From Pampus argenteus (Eukaryota > Chordata > Actinopteri > Scombriformes > Stromateidae): DNA of 64,000 nucleotides. Below the pieces are notes generated by a model, which worked only from the letters and a program-made list of their open reading frames with translations, did no database searches and was not told the DNA's origin. Positions 46,201 through 61,100 of this stretch are shown in pieces. Location of the stretch: NCBI GenBank assembly GCA_036937835.1, contig CM072880.1, positions 15,396,001-15,460,000 on the forward strand. Direction: 5' to 3'. The translations under genes were made by a program, and so were the position numbers. The number at the start of each line of letters is the position of its first letter. Positions within the stretch are counted from its first letter, which is position 1.

Positions 46201-49200
46201 ATCTATTACTAAACTGGAATCTGGTAATGTGAAAGTAAAGCAGCTTGGTATGAGTAGAGCATCCATGTGAGGAGGTCATATCAGAGGGATTTCTACAGAA
46301 TACAGCAGAAGCTATTCCAAGGGCTGACTCTGAAAGCAGCATGTCCAAAAGGACACATAACATATAAGAAACAGAAAAAGAAAAGCCTTGTGATGGAATC
46401 CACATGGACTTTCTGTCTTCTATCTGATACTTACATCTGCAGCACGTTGGTTTTGTAGAGTAACTGGAGTCACAATTGAAGAAGCTGCAGACCTTTCTAG
46501 TCTGCCTGAAAACTGGAGGGGCAGACAGGAACCTTTCCCTGCAGAGAGGGGAAGAGGTGGAGACAGGGGACATGGACAAGCTGGCTGTTATTGGTTCAAT
46601 TGGTTCAGGACAATACTTATCAAAGTTAGGCTTTGTTGTTGGGATCTAAACTCATAGAAGGTGCTAATGAGCTTAGAGCAAAGGCAGCAGTGGCGAGAAC
46701 AAAGCCGGTGAATGAGAGAAATAAAACTTGATGATACTGATTGTTTCATGCTGGTTATGTTCTAAAGCAGAAATAAATAACCATCAAACACTCAGCAGAT
46801 CGTTTACTTTGAAGGCAGGCGCTTTTTCTGTCTTCTTTTCCTCCTCCAAATGTCTCCTTTTTATTCATTCATTCATTACATCAAAACTCAACCAGCGGAG
46901 TCATCAGCAGCAAATACAAACAGGATGACTGTGATGTTGTTTCCTTATGTGTGGAAACTGGCTTTCAAGCGCTGCCCTCGTTTTATTTTGGGTTTTTTTA
47001 ATCTGCCACGGGTCTAATTAGCATGATCTATACAGGAATAAACACTGGAGATGTTTAGTTCATCTGGTATCATGCTTCCTGGAACATTTCGGTCAAAATG
47101 GGCATCCAACAAATCCCGTTTGTGTATGTTTCACTTCCCTCGCGGCCCAGCAGCCCGAAAAATTAAAAGAACTCTAAAACTATTCTTTCCATAAGTATGG
47201 TGATTTCTGTTGCATACATGACACGTACATTAGTAAAGTTATCGTTTTCTTTTAGTTATGGATATGTAATTGTTGATATAAGGCAAATATAAAATTAGGC
47301 ACATATTGGATCAGTAATGTATAAATGTAGGTTTCTCCATACTTTGTGTAAAGCCAGACAGTATGGAACACATAGGGAGAAGACAGCAGAACTTATATAG
47401 TAATATTTCAACTTATTTTAAGATACTTTATGATCCTACTTAACTGTTGCATACAGTGAACGTCCGTTTTGAGCTCGTTCATACCAGTTAGCGTTACAGC
47501 TATTAGCATTAGCACAAGCGCTGTATAGAAATAAAACGTAGTGGTTGTGGATGAGAGGGTCTGCGTCTCCCTTACTGCCACATGTTGCTGCAGCCAAGTG
47601 AGACCTAACGGCTGTTTCATCCTATCAGCTGTGTGTGTGTGTGTGCGTGTGTGTGTAGAAATCCTTCCGTAATCCTTGTATGTTTCTTTTGAGGACCTTT
47701 CTTCCTGAGTAGCAGTAAGTTGCCCTTGTGACAATAACTATGATGGATGAATGACGCCAATCACCGGCCAATCAACTCGCCCGACATAAACATTTACTGG
47801 CTCTGGGCCAGGGGTTGTGTCGGACCTAGGATTTAAATTATAGTAATAAAAACACATATATTTATAGTGCTACATAAATGTTTCCTTTTACCTTCAGTAC
47901 GAGTTTCTAACAGCAACTTTAGATCATTTTGTTGGTGTTTGTCCTTGCATGTTTTTGTTGCTGCATCTCTAAAGAGATTAAAGTCCTGTCACAGTGAACA
48001 ATTCACCTAAATAACCTAAATCACTTTTTGAGTGTTTTGCTTTCAGTCACAACTGAACAAAACATGTAGACCGCTGTTACTGTTGATGTATGATGTAACT
48101 GAACTGATACAATGTCTGAAGCCTTCCCCTGGCACCAATTAAACCTGAGCTAACGAAGGAGCTGCAGTACATGCAAGTGCAAACAGCAACGATGACAGTG
48201 CAGCCGAGCTCAAAGCAAAGATCAGCACTGATGAAAAGCACTTCACAGTCAGATAGGTTTCAGTTTCTACTTTCACTTTACATGAAATGAAACTTATTAG
48301 GTGCTTGTGTGTGTGGGGGGGGGAGGTCCTTGTTAGTCTCATTAGGACTACTGGTCCCAACAAGATCACTGTTTATACTGAAAACTGTCCCCAAGAGGTA
48401 ACAAAAACACTCGCACACACACTCGCGCACACACACACACACAGTAAAAAGAGGCACATGTTGACCTCTTATCCTCACAGAACTTGGAATGACTAAATGA
48501 AATGACCAGAAATTGTCTTCAGTGTGTGATTTCCTCATCTTACACAGAATGAAATCCAGAAAAGACAAACGACGGCACAGAATCAAGACACATCCATCAC
48601 TCGAGTTGAAGGCGTATCCAATCATTTCATTCACATTATTTTACACAGTTGGTGTGTATACAGGTTACATGTGGCGTACCTGAGGTTCTTCTCCACCTCT
48701 CGGCTCTCATACTGCTCTCCCTGGTTCAGAAGCCTCAGGATGCCCTTCTCAAAAGACTCGGTGCACTGATCCTTAGGAAGCTGCAGCGAGAAAGGAGGAT
48801 ACAATGAAATAATAATACAAATACAAACTGTCCTTAAATACCTGTAGAAGTAAGAAAGACCTCGAATTATTCGTCCAATCTGGTATCAAACGGAGAAGAA
48901 TACAGAACCATGTGAATGAAATGAAAGTTTAAATGAAGCTTTATACTGGCTTAATATTGAAAGGGATTTAACAGCAACAGTAGTCTGGCTTCGGGTGCAG
49001 CTCATTGGCTCGGAATCAAGCTTCAGCCTGAGAATGCGGCTTGTTAAATCAGGCTTATGTTTATATTTAGATAGTTTGGAGGAGGTTTGTGAAACATCTT
49101 GAAACTGTAGCCTAGATCCTACTTTGAAGTTGAGTGATGTCCTTTGTGAAAATTTTCTTGTCCGTGTGACTGATTGAAGGACCTTTGCATTGCACGGAAA

Positions 49201-50782
49201 CGGGGAGAAATCAACAATAACTTTATGAAAATCGGTTACCTTGAGGAGGAAGTTCTCCAGTTCCAGGTGAGTTTTGGTCACAGTAGTAGAAGACGAGTCG
49301 GACCACTTCACCTGAAACACAAGAGGGACATTCTCCATCACTACACGGACCACAACGAGACAGCACAGCATCGCACAGAGACCGGAGCTACGCTAAATAA
49401 CAACAACAACAATAACATCATCGTGTAGTAAAGGTTAAAGGGAGACGTTATATTCTGTAGGAGCTCATCAGTTTCTCGTGATTATGAGGATGTTAAATAA
49501 AGGGCAGGAACAGTACAAATCCATTATTCTTAAAACTTATACCTAATTTATTAATTGTATCAGTCAGAACATCACTACAAATAAGTTTCCTACACATAAA
49601 AATGATAAATCATGCACACTACACAGCTTTCTGCCTTGTAATCGGGTCTGTTCGGCGTCTAAACTACGCTTTGTTATGAAAAGTGCGCTGATAACGGTGA
49701 GAGAATGGACTGGGATAAGCAGAGAGAGCAGTAGAAACACAGGTAGTTGATCCTGATAGAATCTATATCATCTATATCTATACACTATATGGTGGGAATG
49801 AAACGGGGGAAGTGTGGATACATGTGTGAATACGTGTGTGTGTGTGTGTGTGTGTATCAGTGGTTTGGTCCTGTATAAACAGATGGAGAGTGACAATGAC
49901 TCACTGCCAACAGGACTCTTAGTCTCTCCTCTCCATCTGTCTTGCTGAATTTCATCATTATGTTAATGAGCACTACATACTCCCATTCGTGCATATGTGT
50001 TTGGAAAATATTACTTTTGCACGGAACGAGCACATCATTTATGATGAGCTATCACCAGCTTGGCATTTTGATCTACTGACTGGCTGTTCCTGCACGGACG
50101 AGTCCAATTTGGCTCCTGCGACACACGAGGCGGCCATGAACATCATCAGAGATTAAAAAAAACAAAAAACAACAACAACAGGCTGGTACTGGTGAAACCA
50201 GCACAATGAACACGGAGACAAAGTAGATAACCGAGAAAGCCACTTCCTGCAGTAACTGGCATATTAAAGGCTGTTCTGAACTGATGGCTGTGGGTAATGA
50301 ATGGGTGGGCCCAGCTACATGCGCCTCAACGATAGTTATTGACTGATAAATAACACATCACCACATGCTCAGAGACTGTATAAACTAACCAATGCCGCAG
50401 CAGGGTGCCTGAACCTCCTACTCTGTAAATAAGCCAAGTAGTGGAAAAACTGAGTGTATGGACACAGATCTGGACTCACAGGGACTGTGTGAAAATACCA
50501 TTGTCTCTGTGTGTCTCTGTGAGGCCCCGAGGAGGGCTGTATGAAGGTTTACTTTATTCACTCCCATTACGTGGAATATTTTGTGGCTCCTCGTCATGCT
50601 ATCATTGTTAACTGCACTAGTAGAGACTAACTGGTTGCTGCAGCGTTTACGTGCAGCAGACTGGCCATACTCCAAGGCTGAGAGCGCTCACGCAGGAAGG
50701 TGTTAGCAGCAGAGCAGGAAGCAAGAGACAATGTGTTCAGGGCGCCAAAGAAACTGCAGATGCCAAAGAAGCATGCAGAACA

Positions 50783-50813
<31 letters not shown>

Positions 50814-53800
50814 GGGAGGTTACCTACCTCAAAGTTGTATTCCTTGTCTATTCTGGTTCGAGTGATGCCCCTGAGCACAATTCCCTCAATATGGACCGCT
50901 GCAATAACAGAGACTGTTAATAAGCATCTGCATTACAAACACAGACTCCCAGAACAAATACGGCAGGAAGGAAGAAAAGCGGCTCTGCAGCTGCGGCAGA
51001 TAACGACATTTAGAATGTGTAGTATGTGCGCTGCTTCCACTCACCTTCTCTCTGTGTCGCCCAGCGGTTGGAGCGTCGGCTCTGGCAAGGAGGACGGGGG
51101 TCTGTACATTCCCCCAAACCCAGAGCAGCGGAGGGCAGGTAATCCACCTTCTGGCCCGTCAGCTCCTGCAGGGCCAAAAACACACCGAGTCATTTACAAG
51201 CTCATTAAGGTTCCTTCAAAATGTTGACCTTTAATCATAGCACGTAATATAATCTGTTCCACAGGTTTCATGTTTGGCTAATCATGAGACACGCTGCCAA
51301 AATGCATCATCTCTTTATGTTGGGCAAAATCATGCCAGTGTTATCTAAAATTTCACATTCGAGTGTATCATTTGAGGCATAAACAAGACAAGGTTCATTA
51401 GACAAGTCGCTGCAAAGGTTCTAATGATGGAGCACAGTGCAAAGATAGATCATCCTCAGATATAATAATATCCCCAATGAGACCACTGGGGGGCTTTACT
51501 GGTGGAGGGTTTTAGAAAATACTTTCTGGTATATTTTTCAGCTTCTCTGTGACTGTAATAACATGTAGTTATACACAGTGAAAATAGCTCAGAGTCAACT
51601 TATTGATTTCTGATGAGACAACAGCAAAGAAAATGTACAAATGTGACAACAGCCAAGATATGCGATCCATGCAAACACAGCCTGTGAGACGCAGAATGCA
51701 CAGATAGAGCAATACTGTATATAGCAGGTATAATGTTTATAGTGTATATAGTTTTTGCTTGTTAGTATACAACATTTTATTGCGATTAGCGCTGAACACA
51801 AAAGTAGCACTGAGGCTGATGAGAATCATATGAGTTTTGCAGATATTTCATCACAAAACCAAAGTTTTGGACAAAACAAACTTTTGACCAGATGATGGTG
51901 CTGGATGGAAACTCGGGAGATCAAAACGGATTACAGTTTATCATCTGGGAACCATGAATATATGTACAAATCTTAGAATTCATCCAACAACTGTCAAGAC
52001 ATTTCAATAAAGAGCTAAAAAAAGTCAACCTGGCGCTAGAGGAGAAGTCAGAGGAGCAGCAACGTCCCTCCAGGGTCAGCAGGATCGATCCTCTGGGGAC
52101 CACGAATGTATGCATGTACCAGATTTCACAGCACTTCATCCAATAGTTTGTCGAGATATTTCAGACTGGACCAAAGTTGATCGACTGATGTTGCCATCTA
52201 TGGACCAGTAATCACCAGTAATCACGCTGTATGGTCCAACCCTCCTCTCACTCACCGTCCAGATACTGAACAGCCCTCTAAAAACGGCCTGTGTGATTGT
52301 ATTAAGAGCAGTGCATCTTCACCCTTACTCACAGTGATGCCAACCTCTTGGACTAATCCAGAACAGAGACGGTCCTGCAACTTGTACCGGCTGGACGTCT
52401 GTTTAAAGGTAACCGTGTGAAATAAACGTTGAAGGGGACATATTATGTACATTTATATTTTCATTTTATCCGTCTGTGAGACTACTGATGGAGTTATTTT
52501 GAAATGAACGCTGGTGGATCCAATCACTATTCAACTGATAAAAGCACCTTTAATATAAACCGCCACATGTGCCGCATGTGTCGGCGCTGATGTGTGAGGA
52601 GTTTTTCTCCCCATGTGCTCGTCAGAAGCTCTGACACTGGATAGTCACATCTGAACAGCACTGCATTCCTGACATTACTTCAGATTTATGTACATACGAT
52701 GTTCAGATTTACATACAGACTGATGCGGAGGCAAAAGAGAAACAAACAACCAAACAAACAGAAACAACAGTCAGAATATGTCAAAAACAGTTCAACAACC
52801 AGACGGCAGTTCTCTTCTCTGAAGCTTTAGACTCTAAGGAAGTGGCTGAGAAAACACCAGATTACTCTTTAAATACAAAACCTTTTGTTACCTCGTGAGA
52901 AGTGTTTTCCACGAGATAGCAACGTTTCAGTTACAGATTCAGTTCTAGGATTCTGTCATTTATTATGACATATGCGGTTTATGTCGATTGGCGGGTGTCT
53001 CCCACCTCGCTCACCCCACATTAGCTTCACTCAACCCTCCTCACCTTGGATTTTATAGCTTCAGTAATTGACAGGAAGTAAATCCGGATTCTAGGGGGCT
53101 AGTTATCTGGGTAACTTTAAAAAACAAACAAAAAAAAAACAAAAGATCTAATCTCAAGCATGATCTGATGTAGAAACTTATGTTATAAGGTTCAAAGTTC
53201 AACTGAACTAACCCGCTTTGTGCTAAAGACACCCTGTTTCTTAATATTAAGGATGATACATCATGTTCTTGTTTTTTTTACAATCTATGCTAAGAGTCTA
53301 ATATGCTGCTGTGTTAGCTCTTAACCTTAAGTGTCTTCCATAGCAACAGATAATGATATTGTGTAAGTATATTAGTAGGCCTACCATTACAGCAACAATA
53401 CATGTATAACTGAACCCTGCTTACATAAGAATAACACAACACCTCATCTGCCCTGTAAATACAGTCCATCTAACACATGTGGTCCAGCCCCCAATCATCA
53501 GGTCTTCATTTTTTTTAGATAAGATGAAATGGGAAACAGCTGGCATTATTTAGGTCGTCATTAGCATGGTGAGGTTGGGAATAGTTGAGCTGCTGAGCTG
53601 TTTGCTTGCAGTGAGAACACATTGTTTCTGAAGGGAATCAGTACATAGTCAAACACCTGCTGCAGTGGAGCAACAGCGCAGAGCAGCTGGAGTTACAGGC
53701 TGTTGGATATGATATATGTATAATAAGTACATAATAAGTTAATGTTACTGCAGTGCATTTAGCAGGATAACGGTAACCAATACACATTAGGCATCGACAA

Positions 53801-54768
53801 AACGTTACATAACGGGAGGAAACTGAGTCATAGTCTCCCATACATTTGAACATGGCCGGTGTAACCGGTTAAAACCACCGGCCCGGCTTTAGCTAGCCGC
53901 CTGTGGCTGACTTTCAAAGCTACCGAGGGAAGCTAACGTTACTAATACGTTTTCGGTCGCTTATTACCGTCGTCTGGGCATTTACTCGAAGCTGACTTTG
54001 ACGTCTCTCCTCCGCTACGGCGAGCTCTATTTTGTCAAGCTGCCCTCGGACCATTTCCCGCTGGTGGAAATGGAAAGCTGGGTGTAGGGAGGCCATGGTG
54101 AACAGCAGCGCCAACTGCTCCAGAGCTCCTGCCGCTGTGTCGTTAACGGAGACGCCGCAGGGCTGCTCCGTCCTCCCGGTCACGCTCCCGTCATGACACG
54201 GTGGGTGAACCGAGTGGTGGTGAGGGTCTCTCAATGGAGGAAGGGAGTAGTCATAGCTTTTGTAGAACAAGGCCGGGTCTACATGGCTCAGTATCCGAAA
54301 TAGTATCCCAGCACATTCCCTGCTGTCAGACCCGAGCAGGGACAAACAGACCAGTAGCTTGGACCTGACCACTGGGTCAACCACGTCCGTTAAAAGCCCC
54401 AAATCACTCGGACTATTTGCCCGAAACTCAAAGTCTCGTAAAACATGATAGTCTTTTCTAGCGAGATCCTCCAAATAAGATCCCAAAAAGCGGAGCTCCA
54501 GGGGCTGGCACATATGTAACAGCCCGCACATGAACTCGACCCGTTTAGCAGGGTTTAGATGTAGGCCGAACCACTCATAAACCGTCTCCTTGTCCAGCTG
54601 GGGTGGATACATGTGAGGTCTGGGCGAATCCTCCAGCCTGTCGGACACCGAGGAGGGAGAGACCGCCCCGGGAATATGCTGGTGCTCCGACTGATCCAGT
54701 GAATCGTCCTCGGCCGTCTCGTCGCCTCCTTCCTCGCCCGTTTTCATCGGTAGCTTCATCGTCAGCAT
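38262..54768 (-). CDS. zcchc2: Zinc finger CCHC domain-containing protein 2 (14 coding exons)
   Basis: Coding exons on the minus strand: 54768-53968, 51165-51045, 50898-50828, 49311-49240, 48780-48680, 46538-46435, 45274-45212, 44218-44158, 44060-43946, 42827-42760, 42635-42559, 42167-42051, 41232-39640, 38323-38262. They total 3426 nt, 1141 residues (human about 1178). The start MLTMKLPMK matches the family start better than the upstream ATG at 54795. Residues 1-267 are the conserved N-terminal helical region (VYEWFGLHL, LELRFLGSYLEDLARKDYH). A PX-like region spans about 308-390 (AVHIEGIVLRGI, KWSDSSSTTVTKTH). A long Pro/Ser/Gln-rich stretch includes [20 protein letters not shown] and an eight-Gln tract. 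One CCHC knuckle, CYNCGVSGHYAHDC, lies at 1098-1111, and the end is FRLKYAASHISEALDNAD. The function is poorly known; the knuckle suggests RNA binding and the PX region lipid binding. Confidence 0.96.
43141..43388. repeat. (GA)n and (CA)n microsatellite cluster in a zcchc2 intron
   Basis: A GA-rich run (43141-43270) and an interrupted CA run (43318-43388) lie 60 bp apart in the intron between coding exons 9 and 10. A second short CA run is at 43456-43482. The long open frames across them are low-complexity artefacts. Confidence 0.95.
50782..50812 (+). repeat. (GT)n microsatellite in a zcchc2 intron
   Basis: About fifteen GT units, 16 bp beyond the end of the zcchc2 exon 50898-50828 in its donor-side intron. 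Confidence 0.93.
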
Positions 54769-55100
54769 TATCAGCGCTGCGAGAAAGAGCTTCAAAGTGG
54801 AAATGTGGGACTAATATAACTACATTATTGACGACGTACACCGTTGTTGTAACGCTGAAAGGAACGGGCGATGTCAGACGTTTAACGGTGTTTTTAGTGT
54901 TAGCTAATCATCTGACGCGGCGATTCCATGATAGTACTGGAGGGGTTTTTTTCTCCAAACGTCCCAGTCTTCTTCTCATCATTTCCTGTAGCGTAGCTGT
55001 GTGGTCAGCGCGCTGCTGCCATCCTCCGTCTGACTAATGCGGGACTGTGACCTACAATCAGTAATATACTGCGGCCATCTTTGTGTCAGCTTCAAGAACT
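54769..55100 (-). promoter_or_regulatory. zcchc2 5' UTR and promoter region
   Basis: Comparatively GC- and CpG-rich sequence upstream of the zcchc2 start, without a TATA box. GCGGCCATCTT (55071-55081) is a YY1-like motif. No divergent gene is visible. Confidence 0.5.
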
Positions 55101-58100
55101 ACGTTAAGAATGTTTCAGAAAAAAACAAAACAAAACAATGATTTATACTATACCCATATGTAGCCCCCCACTCCGGTCGGTCGGCCGGCCGGTCGAAGCC
55201 TTTCTGGAGCCCTAAGCAGAGTTTGCCCCCACTACCACCACATCTCTCTCACTGATACAATTATCAAAACTTGATCATTCACACACCTACTGTAAATCTA
55301 ACACAACTATTAATAATTGTGTTAGTTGCAGCTGTGTTTCTTACTGTGATGAATATTTAAACCCTTGTGGTTATTGTTTTAAGATCACACTGGGGTACAA
55401 TTTAAGAAAAATTGTTAAAAAAAAAATAGTTCGATTTTTATGCTTAATGATTAAAACTAATTTTGGCATGCTAATTCCAAAATGCACTCAGTTTTTTTTC
55501 TAGCAAATCATGTTTTTTTCCCCTCTGCATCTTAAGATATAGTATCTATAGATTATATAGATAGATTAATATAGATTATAATTGGACTCATCTCTAATGT
55601 CTCTAGTTTGTGGTTGTAACGTTTCATGAAGCTGTGATTAGCCTAGAGGTCACAATAGGTCATTTTCTACAGTCAGGTCAAGTTTAAAAAAAAATGGTCT
55701 CAATACAATAAAAAATGCTACTATGGGGACTAATATCATCAAATATGAATACAGTTGGGCTCATTGGCTCCTCAAGAGTTTCAGGTTTTCAGTCATACCC
55801 AGTTTATGCAATTCTAAGACTCTTCATAGACTCCAATATGCAGAGATATTAAAATACAACATTTTTAGAATAGGCAAAAATATCACTTTTATACTGTATA
55901 CAAAAATCCTGTATGGGATTAGTATAAAGTTTTTTCCAGTTTTTCCCTCATCAAAGTTTAGCCTAATTTTGCAGCGTTATTTAGCTGCCTGTGAAAGACA
56001 GTAATAGTGGCCAAGAATGCAGGTGCTCCTATGGTTGGGGGCCTTTAGCAGGTGCTTGGTTTGTTTCTGCACTGGGACGGCCTCGTCCACTCTAAAATAT
56101 GTTGTTACTTGTTGCTACAGTTGGATGTTTGAGCTTCATTGTACAGAACAGTAGATGCCTGTTTTCACATTCATTTGCTAAAACATTCAACTTACACCCA
56201 TGTGATGTGGATACTTGAAAAGTAGGAGACATCTCATATCCAGCAGTTACACTGACAGAAAAAGGAGAAGATGAAATGTTAAGGATTTGAAATTTCTTTT
56301 CTTTTTTTTTCTTTTCTTTTATTTAAACATTTCTGGTTCCGACTACAACAAACAAACAATATTACAAAACATTTGTTGACCAGGATTTATCCAAATTCTA
56401 AGTTTTAACTGAAGGAGCTTTTACAGAGAAACACAGTAAGGAGTTCCCTCTTAACTTATACCTTTACTTCCAAAAGTTGATGACAGACTCAGCTATGATA
56501 TCATACAGTCTGTGAACAGGCTTATAGACCTCTATCATGCCGTTATCCTATATGTCTCCTGTATACTAGAGTGGGTAATTGTAATTTTCTTAATCCATTT
56601 TTTTCTAAAATATTTAAGTGGAATTCCCATTGATTTCCCAGTGTGTACATGTTTACATTTTTCAGCATTTACTTCCAGTAACCACTGATAACACCAATTA
56701 CTCATGCAATGGAGATATTGAAGATGTGTGTCTTAATCATTATTCTAAATATTTTTGTGTTGTATGCAATTTTATACTCATCAGATAGTATCACACTTAG
56801 TATTCATTTATATAGACAACAAAGAGGGCCCAGCACAGATCCCTGTGGAACTATAGAGGTAGAGGCATCATTTACCAGCATCTACTGTTTCCTATTATGT
56901 AAAATTATATAATAATATAACTATAACTCTGTTGTCTATGCAAAGCTTTTAGAAAAAATACTTCTTCATATATCTTTCATACATATCATGTTCTTATTGT
57001 ATCTCTGGGCTTTTACTTCTTATTGCCTTTCAAGCAAGGATTTGATTGGATAATTGAACAACTTTTGGTGGAAATTATAAATTATAATTTAAAGGGGCTT
57101 TTTTATATGTCTAAAAACATTGCCTGGAGCGGATCTTTAATACTGTATAAATATAAATTTTACTATGTGATTTTAGAAGCACATGCTGTATATATGTTTC
57201 CCTCTTTTTGTCTTTTGTTCTGTACAGTTCTCTTATATTTATAATAAATAATGGAAAGAGTGTGGAAAACAAGACTATTATTTTCATGTGAGAAATACTG
57301 CCCTCTAGAGGAAAATGAGGCCAACTACACTTTAAAAGAAACCAGAATGTTTCTGCTTGGTGCAGCTTCACTGGCTTCCTATGTGTATGAGGATGTATGT
57401 ATCAGTGAATGTGGCTGCTGAAAGATTTCCCTGGTCTGTATTTGAATAGTCAGAACACCTGCCTCCTTTGTCACGACCACATCTTGCAGATTGCTGAAAC
57501 ACAAGCTGCTGGTGTCCCACTGAAGTCAACTGATCATGTATGAAATAAATGAGCTGTATTCACAGAACAAGATCAGATAAAAAAAAACCCAAAACAAAAC
57601 ATGAATCTATAAGATCATAGAGGTTATTTGCATATTTGGGTTTCATTCATTTTAATGATTCTGTCTAAAACTCAGTTTATGTTTTATAATCCAGTGCTTT
57701 CTTGAATTCAACCCAGTCCTTGTGTGTGAAAATATACAATAAAAAAATATATCCTACATCATTTTCACTGGATTGATAGAAAGCGTGTGAACATTGACCC
57801 TAACATTTCCTGTTCTCTTATAATAAACACACACAGTGGGGAAATTTAGTCAAATAGATCATTTACTCAGGAGAACTTCTGCATTTAAGAGAAAAAATAA
57901 ATACTGGCCATGCATCCTAAACTGAAGGGAGTTGATGTTTCATGCCTGTGATGCTCCAGCAGGGGTCATCAACAGCCCAGAGTTCCTCAAGAAGAAGCAG
58001 CTGCAGCATCTCCCTCAGCTTCTGTCCAAAGATGAAATGTTATTCTGGACATTTGCTCTTCCCTAGAAAAAAAAAAGACACTGCTTCCCATGCGGTATGT

Positions 58101-61100
58101 TTACACATATCCACACTATCCTCATTGAAGAAGGTACATGTTGAGTCATTTACAAAAGTGTTGTTTATCTCAACACAACATTCTGTGGGCTCAATTCTTC
58201 ATCGGTAGCTTACTTTGAATCTAGCATCTTAAACCTGTTAGATCTCAGTGGACTCTATACGACTGCAAAAGTGCAAAGTTATCATGACCAAGCTCTTTTA
58301 AAGTTTGCCTCATCCCTAGAGGCAACAATAGAGCAAAGTTATAATGCAGAAGAGAACATTTAGACAATCTCAAAGCCCACTTGGACCTTTTCTGCATTTG
58401 AAAGACACGGATTTAGCCGAAAGATCATCATGTATTTACATAAAATGTGTAAAATAATGGATTAAAAGACAAACACATATAAATACTAGACATACTGACA
58501 ACTAAAAGCTTAACATTTTCTGAGCATTTTTGGATGCGCAGGAGTAATCATAAAACTATAGGAATTATAGTATAGTATAAATCACAAACATGTACATTTA
58601 TTCAGGCAATTGTAATTCCATTTGAGTCAGTGGTAGCTGACAGTAAATCACTACAGTCACAGCGATTGAATGTGTATTAGATGTAATTTTGGTTTCTTGT
58701 TGTAGAGGCAGCCTGTAATTGAATGGAACCTCTGCACGGCTACAGTAAAAACATGCTGGCTGTTGAACCTCAGAGCTGCACCAGTTTATCGCATTACTTC
58801 TTATAATGCTTTCAACTAAAATTAGACCATGCTGTTGGATTAGATCGATTATTAGTCAGGACTTCATTGTTAACATGTTGTGAAAATGTCTTAAAATATT
58901 CACACAAAAAAAAAGAAAGATCTAAACTGTATGTTTAATATTGAAACGAATGTCAGATGTTCAAAATCAAATAATCAAAACTGCATCCTCACACTGTGGT
59001 GAGTCCGCACGTTGAATATATATGTGTGTGTGTATATCAACAACTGGACCCACACTGGTCTCTATGGTGGCACATTCTGTGGTGAAAGCGAGCCACGATT
59101 TACAAAGGCTGCTCTGACACTCCCGCCACTCCCTCTGCCAACCAGAGGGAGGACTGTCACTACCAAGTCAGGACTTCACTCTCTTCACTCCCTCCTCACG
59201 CCGTGACCTTCATCATTGCCCACTTGCAGCTGAAACACAAAGGTAAGGCCCTGTCATCCTTTATTTACTGTATACACTGCAATGCAGAGGCATTTTATGA
59301 AGCATGACTAAACTTGGAGCAGCTACTTAATGTATAAGTATTAACTATGTCGTCTGTTCAAATGTGATGTATACCTACTAGTTAGTATCAAACTGATGTT
59401 ATATATATAGAGAGAGATTATACAAGCGTTAAAATGCATCATAAAAGTGATCTCTGGACATGCTGGTGGTTGTTTGTTAGTGTTTCGGTTCTTGTTTCAT
59501 TTATCACTTCATCTCTGGCTGTATGTAAAGTACATATGCATACATACATATTATCACTGTTTTGTAGCCTTTTTGAAACTTGATGTTACTATGGGTTTGG
59601 TTTGGTCAGACCAGAGAAGACAAGCTAAATATACAATATAACTGCATACATCAACCTCTGTGATTATGGGTCAGCGAGGTCCTATGCTTTAGGGCAAGGC
59701 ACCACTCTTTCTTTTCTGTGTCTCTTGGCATTTCAAAGGTATGCTGTTAGTAAAGCCTGCAGTCGGAAAATAACTTTCTTCTATCCTAATTACTGCACGT
59801 ACAACTACAGGATGAATTGTAAGTGATGGAGAAGGTGTGTGAGGGAGAGTCGAGGGTTTAGGCAGCAATTTTTGGTATGAGTTTCATCATATAAAAAAAA
59901 AAGATTATTTCATTACTGAATGCAGTTTTCAAAAAAAGGCAGTCAGCAATTATCTGTGATCCGGAGTCTATACATATACTTTGCTGTATTTCTGCACTTC
60001 TGCTTTGAGTGGGAGTTATATTCATGGCGTACTTTACTTTCAAGGCTATGTAATCTCACACATACAAAAGTAGAATTCATAAGCAATACAAACATTGGAT
60101 GCAAACAATTTATTATTCCTGTGAGATCACAGAAATCCCTTTGAAAATACACAGTGGTGCCAGATAACAGGTTGCAACTAGTCATTTTTCTTCTAGAGTT
60201 TATGTAGGGAACAGTATGTGACTGAATCTCTGTGAGAATATGAAGTGAGGGCTACATTTCTGAGCCACCAGTGTTGCCAGACTGGCTGTTTTTTTTTACT
60301 GGGAGGAAAACAATAGACATAATAATTGCTGTTAACTGATAAATATGATAACTGTCAAGGTGTATATGTGTTATTTTAACAAAACATCATCATAACCTAC
60401 TTCAGACTTGATTTTTCTCTTCTTCTAAACAGTCACTGGTGTCCATTAATTTCACTGGTAGTAAAGAAATTAGAGTTTCTGCATAGATGTTTGCATGATA
60501 ACCTGCAGGCCTTGTAAACCAATCTGCACTTTCACTTGCATGACTAAAAATAAGTAAATATGACAATAAAACGGTCATGTAATAATTCACATGCCAATTT
60601 CAAGTAACTGAAAACAGATTTTCATACCATAGTGTCATGAAAAGCAGGACTGCCTGGAAAGTTGTAAAACCACATTCAAAATCTAAAAAAAAAGAAAAAG
60701 AAATGCGCAGCACACTTTGTGAAATGGTCAGCTATAAATAGTAAACAGGCTTTAACATGCAAAATCACTGGTATGGTCTTAGAAAGTAGGAATTTAATGA
60801 CATTTAAAATACCCTAAATGTCATAATTTATCATAGTGACGGAACAATATTCTCAGCCAGCAGCCAGAAATGTATTGGATATAAGCGTGTTAGGAACATA
60901 TAGTAGTGCTGGCTACGCTCCCTACAGTCATCGTTGTTTCGTAGATGACATCTGTGCACCAGGAATGTCCTGTGGTGCTGTAGCCGGTGGAGCCGGTTGA
61001 TGTGGTTGGCGTGCTGCACTTCTGGTTTGCCAAATGTAGAGTGAGGTTAGGACGAATTCAGGTTCAGTACCCACCTATCCCCACCATGTGCATGTAATGA

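Noticed and set aside
57933..58064. 43-codon frame rich in Lys, Gln and Leu (MFHACDAPAGVINSPEF...)
   Set aside because: Looks protein-like in composition, but has no recognised family, no clear splice partners and no neighbours; left unannotated.
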